Assembly (NCBI GenBank): GCA_002371075.1
Contig: DFFS01000098.1
Span: forward strand, 2,741-13,068
DNA from: Christensenella sp. UBA3770
GTDB lineage: Bacteria; Bacillota; Clostridia; Christensenellales; CAG-1252
Reading direction: 5' to 3'
Length of the DNA stretch: 10,328 bases
In this document: one piece after another, positions 7,824-10,328 of the stretch
How the letters are laid out: every line of letters starts with the position of its first letter
How positions within the stretch are numbered: the first letter of the stretch is position 1
Position numbers and translations under genes: made by a program
Notes under the pieces: generated by a model
What the model saw: the letters and a program-made list of their open reading frames with translations, nothing else
Told to the model about the DNA's origin: nothing
The model's database searches: none

Positions 7824-7852
7824 ATTATAGCATATATATATTGCTATTTCAA
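7824..7852 (-). promoter_or_regulatory. Near-consensus promoter of scfA-scfB with extended -10
   Basis: The minus strand has TTGAAA (7847-7852), a 17-base spacer, then TGC TATAAT (-10 at 7824-7829). TATAAT is perfect, the -35 matches five of six, and TG one base upstream of the -10 is an extended -10 element. The -35 overlaps the TGA stop (7849-7851) of the TIGR04086-type gene. The predicted leader is about 43 bases. This predicts that scfA is strongly transcribed independently of the upstream gene. Confidence 0.88.
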
Positions 7853-8244
7853 GCGTTTTTCGGGCTCTTTTTTACGTTAACGGCGATGACGCCCGAGATC
7901 AAACCCACGACGGCGCCCGTCACAAGATCCACCCACGACATCTCCCCCAAAGAAAAGTTGCCCGAGATCGTTGCAAAAACGACAAAAGAGGTTACGACGT
8001 AAAGGAGCCCCGAGATCAGCCCTTTGAGCCACCCCGCCTTGCCGCCACGTTTGAAACCGATCAGCGTGCCGATCAAAACGCTTACGATCTTGATGCCTAC
8101 GTTGACGTATCCGATGACGTCGTCCGAGATATCCGTCGCCTTTACGATCAAGGCAAAAACAAGGACCAAGACCATTGAGGTCAAAACCGCGATGACAACT
8201 GTCTTTATAATATCCAAAACGCTACGAACAACACCCTTTTCCAT
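7849..8244 (-). CDS. TIGR04086-type four-helix membrane protein near SCIFF genes
   Basis: This 131-residue protein is almost entirely membrane-embedded. Likely helices are at about 13-34, 43-64, 72-93 and 104-125, with a conserved-looking basic loop GFKRGGKAGWLKG at 63-75 between the second and third, and a basic C-terminus. From memory it fits the TIGR04086 family of putative membrane proteins, which is common in Clostridia and repeatedly found beside SCIFF genes; no biochemical role is established to my knowledge. I start at ATG 8244 because GGAGG (8250-8254) lies five bases upstream. The ATG at 8256 overlaps that site and has none of its own. It follows the yajC terminator, and I see no convincing promoter in the short gap, so it may rely on read-through. 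A role in export or sensing of the SCIFF product is speculation from position. Confidence 0.8.
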   Translation of the reverse strand: MEKGVVRSVLDIIKTVVIAVLTSMVLVLVFALIVKATDISDDVIGYVNVGIKIVSVLIGTLIGFKRGGKAGWLKGLISGLLYVVTSFVVFATISGNFSLGEMSWVDLVTGAVVGLISGVIAVNVKKSPKNA

Positions 8245-8249
8245 AACTA

Positions 8250-8254
8250 CCTCC
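8250..8254 (-). promoter_or_regulatory. Ribosome binding site deciding the start of the TIGR04086-type gene
   Basis: GGAGG on the minus strand is followed by TAGTT and then ATG 8244-8242. The upstream in-frame ATG at 8256-8254 overlaps the site itself and is preceded by pyrimidine-rich sequence, so the downstream ATG is favoured and the protein is 131 rather than 135 residues. Confidence 0.85.
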
Positions 8255-8291
8255 ATAGAAAAGGGTATGGCAAAGGGGCGTGAAATATGAT

Positions 8292-8317
8292 AAAAAAAAG
8301 GAGAGCCGAAGCCCTCC
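8292..8317 (-). terminator. Intrinsic terminator after yajC
   Basis: On the minus strand GGAGGGC pairs with GCTCTCC (one G-U pair) around a TTCG tetraloop closed by C-G, an exceptionally stable loop. Eight T residues follow. It begins 19 bases after the yajC stop. The opposite strand also ends in a T run, so it could act in both directions, although nothing convergent is present here. Confidence 0.93.
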
Positions 8318-8336
8318 CGTTTTTTGAAATAAAAGA

Positions 8337-8774
8337 TCAGATCTCCTCGTCCTTGTTGTCGGACTCTTCGGTCTTCTCCTCCGGAGCGGAAGTCTCTTCC
8401 GGCGTCTCGTCTGCGTCAACGTCGCCTTCGGCGGAGGTGGTTTTGATGTCACCCTTGCTATCCGGAGCGACCTGCTGTGCGTCAAGGTTTAAGCCGATGC
8501 CTTCGCGATTGATCAAGATAACCACGGGGTTGCCCTTGGTGCCGATGTCAACTTCGATCGTGTTATCGGTGTTAATGGCAACGACGGTGCCAACCAATCT
8601 GCCGATGGTCATGATGCGGGTGCCGACTTTGATGGCGTTTTGCATAGCTTCATATTCCTTCTGCTTTTTCTTTTGCGGAATGATGGAGATAAGCATCATG
8701 CCGACAAACAAAACGAGAAGGATAACGATCATCACAATACTGCTTGTTTCTGCTGCCAAAATGTTTGAAATCAT
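8337..8774 (-). CDS. yajC: Preprotein translocase subunit YajC with acidic C-terminal tail
   Basis: YajC is a small single-span membrane protein that associates with SecDF and YidC in the Sec machinery. This 145-residue version has a membrane helix at about 12-32, then IPQKKKQKEYEAM at 32-44, and the typical small domain to about 95 containing VGTRIMTIGRLVGTVVAI (50-67) and the usual turn into VDIG. The last 30 or so residues (about 115-145) are highly acidic and rich in Glu, Asp, Thr and Ser, with only two Lys, and are absent from the 110-residue E. coli protein. ATG 8774 is preceded by AAGGAG seven bases upstream. It has its own promoter and a strong terminator, so it can be a single-gene unit, possibly also reached from tgt. 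Confidence 0.93.
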   Translation of the reverse strand: MISNILAAETSSIVMIVILLVLFVGMMLISIIPQKKKQKEYEAMQNAIKVGTRIMTIGRLVGTVVAINTDNTIEVDIGTKGNPVVILINREGIGLNLDAQQVAPDSKGDIKTTSAEGDVDADETPEETSAPEEKTEESDNKDEEI

Positions 8775-8788
8775 TTCATTTCTCCTTT

Positions 8789-8803
8789 ATCGAAACTTTC
8801 GAT
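8789..8803 (-). promoter_or_regulatory. 5' leader hairpin of yajC mRNA
   Basis: ATCGAAA and TTTCGAT form a perfect inverted repeat around a single G; as RNA this would be a short stem of four to five pairs. With the promoter at 8813-8841 the message should begin near 8806, so the hairpin lies at the extreme 5' end, two bases before AAGGAG. The layout copies that of scfA. Confidence 0.5.
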
Positions 8804-8812
8804 GTTAAATAG

Positions 8813-8841
8813 ATTATACACTATCTTTTGCAAATTCACAA
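8813..8841 (-). promoter_or_regulatory. Proximal promoter of yajC
   Basis: The minus strand has TTGTGA (8836-8841), a 17-base spacer and a perfect TATAAT (8813-8818). The -35 matches consensus at four of six positions. Predicted transcription start is near 8806, 32 bases before the yajC ATG. Confidence 0.78.
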
Positions 8842-8861
8842 GTATTTCGCAAGGATATTTT

Positions 8862-8890
8862 ATATAATGCGCCGAACGCCGTTGGGTCAA
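8862..8890 (-). promoter_or_regulatory. Possible distal promoter of yajC overlapping the tgt stop
   Basis: The minus strand has TTGACC (8885-8890), which contains the tgt TGA stop, then TTATAT after 17 bases or TATATA after 18. The -10 is weaker than in the other promoters. The spacer contains TTCGGCGCAT directly before the -10, as in the secD promoter. No terminator is seen after tgt, so read-through from tgt is also possible. Confidence 0.45.
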
Positions 8891-9999
8891 AAGGCGTATT
8901 TTTCAAAGAATTCCTTGCGATAATCCAACAAACGGTCCTCGATGATCGCCTGTTTTATCTCATTTGTCAAACGATGCAAAGCGCGAATATTGTGAATGGA
9001 AAGGAGCCTGCCGCCGAAGATCTCATCCGACGTGATCAGGTGGCGAACGTACGCCTTGGTGTAGTTGCGACAGCAATAACAGTCGCACCCCTCCTCCACC
9101 GGAGAGAAATCCTCCTTATACTTTGCGTTGCGCAGGTTGATGTCGCCACGCAAGGTCATCGCGGTGCCGTTACGCGCTATGCGCGTAGGCAGCACGCAAT
9201 CAAACATATCCACGCCGCGGCAAACGCCCTCGACGATGCAATCCATACTTCCGACGCCCATCAAATAGCGCGGCATATCCTTGGGCATGATCGGGTTGAT
9301 CACGTCCAGCATCTCGTACATCGTTTCCTTGGGTTCGCCAACGCTGAGCCCCCCGATCGCAATGCCGCATTTGGCGTAAGGCGCGGTGCGACGAGCGCTT
9401 TCCTCCCTAAGGTCGGCATAAACGTTGCCCTGCACGATGGGGAAAAGGATCTGATTATCACCCGTCGCGACACGATCGCAACGATCAAGCCAAAACAGCG
9501 TGCGCTCCATTGCCTCTTTTGCTTTCTTTTTGGTAACGTCGGGAGAGGTGCACTCGTCAAACGCCATCATAATGTCGCTGCCCAAGGCTTGCTGGATCTC
9601 AATGGACTTTTCCGGCGAGATAAAATGATGGCTGCCGCCGTCCAAAGGAGAAGCAAACTCACACCCCGCATCCGTAACCTTGCGAAAAGAGGAGAGGCTA
9701 AACACCTGAAAGCCGCCGCTATCCGTCAAGATGGGCTTGTTCCAACGCATAAACTTGTGCAAACCGCCCGCCGCCCTGACCGTCTCATGCCCGGGACGGA
9801 GATAAAGGTGATAGGTGTTTGAAAGAAGGATCTGCGAGCCGACTTCCGCCACTTCCTCGGGAGAAAGCGACTTTACGGTCCCCAATGTCCCCACCGGCAT
9901 AAACACCGGCGTTTCGATCACACCGTGCGGCGTGGTCAACCGCCCGATCCTCGCACCGGACTGCTTGCACGTTTTTAACACTTCGTACTTAAAATTCAT
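8887..9999 (-). CDS. tgt: tRNA-guanine(34) transglycosylase (bacterial Tgt)
   Basis: Tgt exchanges guanine 34 of tRNA Asp, Asn, His and Tyr for preQ1, the committed tRNA step of queuosine synthesis. The 370-residue length is typical of bacterial Tgt. The substrate-binding segment DSGGFQVFSL begins at Asp93. The nucleophile region VDMFDCVLPTR spans 263-273, containing Asp264 and Asp267; the family's catalytic Asp lies in this stretch. The zinc site is Cys305, Cys307 and Cys310 (CDCYCC) plus His336. GGLSVGE at 216-222 is also a family hallmark. ATG 9999 is preceded by AGGGGA at good spacing. It follows queA, the next tRNA step in the pathway, in the same orientation, but is separated from it by 180 bases holding an inverted-repeat element. 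All key residues appear intact. Confidence 0.97.
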   Translation of the reverse strand: MNFKYEVLKTCKQSGARIGRLTTPHGVIETPVFMPVGTLGTVKSLSPEEVAEVGSQILLSNTYHLYLRPGHETVRAAGGLHKFMRWNKPILTDSGGFQVFSLSSFRKVTDAGCEFASPLDGGSHHFISPEKSIEIQQALGSDIMMAFDECTSPDVTKKKAKEAMERTLFWLDRCDRVATGDNQILFPIVQGNVYADLREESARRTAPYAKCGIAIGGLSVGEPKETMYEMLDVINPIMPKDMPRYLMGVGSMDCIVEGVCRGVDMFDCVLPTRIARNGTAMTLRGDINLRNAKYKEDFSPVEEGCDCYCCRNYTKAYVRHLITSDEIFGGRLLSIHNIRALHRLTNEIKQAIIEDRLLDYRKEFFEKYAF

Positions 10000-10068
10000 T
10001 GATATCCCCTTTTTTTCATCATCGGCGATCCTGCCATCTGTTTATTTATTTACCCAACTCCCGTACCG

Positions 10069-10195
10069 CTGTTTGATCGGAGAAACGAGCGATTCAAGGC
10101 TCGCGAAGCGTATCGGACGAGATAGACCTTTTTGGTCATCGAGGTCGAGGCGCGAAGCAGAAACACAGAATCGCGAAGTTTATACGATCAAACAG
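10069..10195. repeat. 127-bp inverted-repeat element spanning the queA stop codon
   Basis: The ends CTGTTTGATCG (10069-10079) and CGATCAAACAG (10185-10195) are a perfect 11-bp inverted repeat. Nested inside are AAAC/GTTT (10083-10086 with 10178-10181) and GCGATTC/GAATCGC (10089-10095 with 10168-10174), so the arms make an imperfect stem of about 22 pairs. The centre has its own hairpin, GAT-(A)-GACC, five T, GGTC-ATC (10121-10140), and the element contains three copies of CGCGAAG. The right arm lies inside the last queA codons and the stop. There is no T tract, so it is not a normal intrinsic terminator. No convincing target duplication flanks it. It may be a small dispersed or MITE-like element or a processed RNA structure. 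Confidence 0.6.
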
Positions 10196-10328
10196 GCGTC
10201 GCCGAAGCTAAAAAAGCGATAGTTGCTATCTACTGCGTGTTTGTACGCGGCAAGTATCTTCTCCCTACCCATAAACGCCGAAACAAGCATCAAAAGCGTG
10301 CTTTCGGGCAGATGGAAGTTGGTGATCA
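10180..10328 (-). CDS. queA: S-adenosylmethionine:tRNA ribosyltransferase-isomerase QueA, C-terminal end
   Basis: QueA converts preQ1 in tRNA to epoxyqueuosine by transferring the ribosyl group of S-adenosylmethionine. Only the last 48 codons or so are in the window; the start lies beyond the right edge. The translation contains ITNFHLPESTLLMLVSAF, then GRE, AAYKHAV and YRFFSFGDA, all hallmarks of the QueA C-terminus. It ends CLIV before TAA at 10180-10182; these final codons coincide with the right arm of the inverted-repeat element. It is followed by tgt in the same orientation, a common pairing of queuosine genes. Confidence 0.95.
   Translation of the reverse strand, partial: ITNFHLPESTLLMLVSAFMGREKILAAYKHAVDSNYRFFSFGDACLIV

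Noticed and set aside
8245..8291. Promoter for the TIGR04086-type gene between the yajC terminator and its ribosome site
   Set aside because: TATCAT and CATACC are possible -10 sequences, but none has a usable -35 at 16-18 bases, so no promoter is called.
8867..8890. Intrinsic terminator after tgt
   Set aside because: ACGCC and GGCGT can pair around the tgt stop, but the loop is long and no T tract follows; the bases are better explained as a possible promoter spacer.
10000..10039. Possible 13-codon leader peptide overlapping the tgt start as ATGA
   Set aside because: It has no Shine-Dalgarno at usable distance, no recognisable attenuation structure and no family precedent; a short open frame here is likely by chance.
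10069..10195. Target-site duplication that would prove transposition of the inverted-repeat element
   Set aside because: The bases just outside the two arms show no direct repeat, so mobility is not supported by this window alone.
9815..10222. Plus-strand open frame of 135 codons across the tgt start and the queA/tgt spacer
   Set aside because: It covers conserved tgt sequence in antisense and the inverted-repeat element, shows no domain, and has no matching promoter or ribosome site that I can see.
1..10328. CRISPR array, tRNA or rRNA genes, insertion sequences
   Set aside because: I saw no regularly spaced repeats, cloverleaf-like segments or transposase-like frames; the window is almost fully occupied by the eleven recognised genes.

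Overview
All eleven genes recognised in this window lie on the minus strand; I found no credible plus-strand gene. The content points to an uncultured member of the class Clostridia. It carries a SCIFF peptide (six cysteines in forty-five residues) with its radical SAM maturase, a TIGR04086-type membrane protein, split SecD and SecF, a long Firmicutes-style RecJ and HemZ. Genus or family cannot be read from the window.

In transcription order (right to left): the end of queA (10180-10328), a 127-bp inverted-repeat element that swallows the queA stop codon, tgt (8887-9999), two stacked candidate promoters, yajC (8337-8774), a textbook intrinsic terminator, a four-helix TIGR04086-type membrane protein (7849-8244), a near-consensus promoter with a 5' hairpin, scfA (7604-7774) and scfB (6233-7600), another near-consensus promoter, secD (4765-6168) overlapping secF (3717-4772), a terminator-like hairpin, then recJ (1339-3672), an MBL-fold hydrolase (698-1342) and hemZ (1-701, running off the left edge). 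The last three genes are joined by two ATGA start/stop overlaps.

Functionally there are four blocks. QueA and Tgt act in queuosine tRNA modification. YajC, SecD and SecF are accessory parts of the Sec translocon. ScfA/ScfB make a thioether-crosslinked (ranthipeptide-class) peptide, and their cassette sits between yajC and secDF, genes that are contiguous in many bacteria. RecJ, the MBL hydrolase and HemZ are a housekeeping tail.

The gene content itself belongs to known families; I see no wholly new system. What deserves a second look is mostly between the genes: -35 boxes built over the TGA stop codon of the preceding gene at three junctions, a 10-mer shared by the secD promoter and an upstream yajC promoter candidate, hairpins at the predicted 5' ends of the scfA and yajC messages, the queA/tgt inverted-repeat element, and recJ starting without a Shine-Dalgarno just behind a terminator-like hairpin. 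Within proteins, SecF has Asn where the family's conserved proton-path Asp is expected, and the SCIFF peptide has a tail of 15 residues after its last Cys.

No gene-free stretch exceeds 300 bases; the longest is the 180 bases between queA and tgt.
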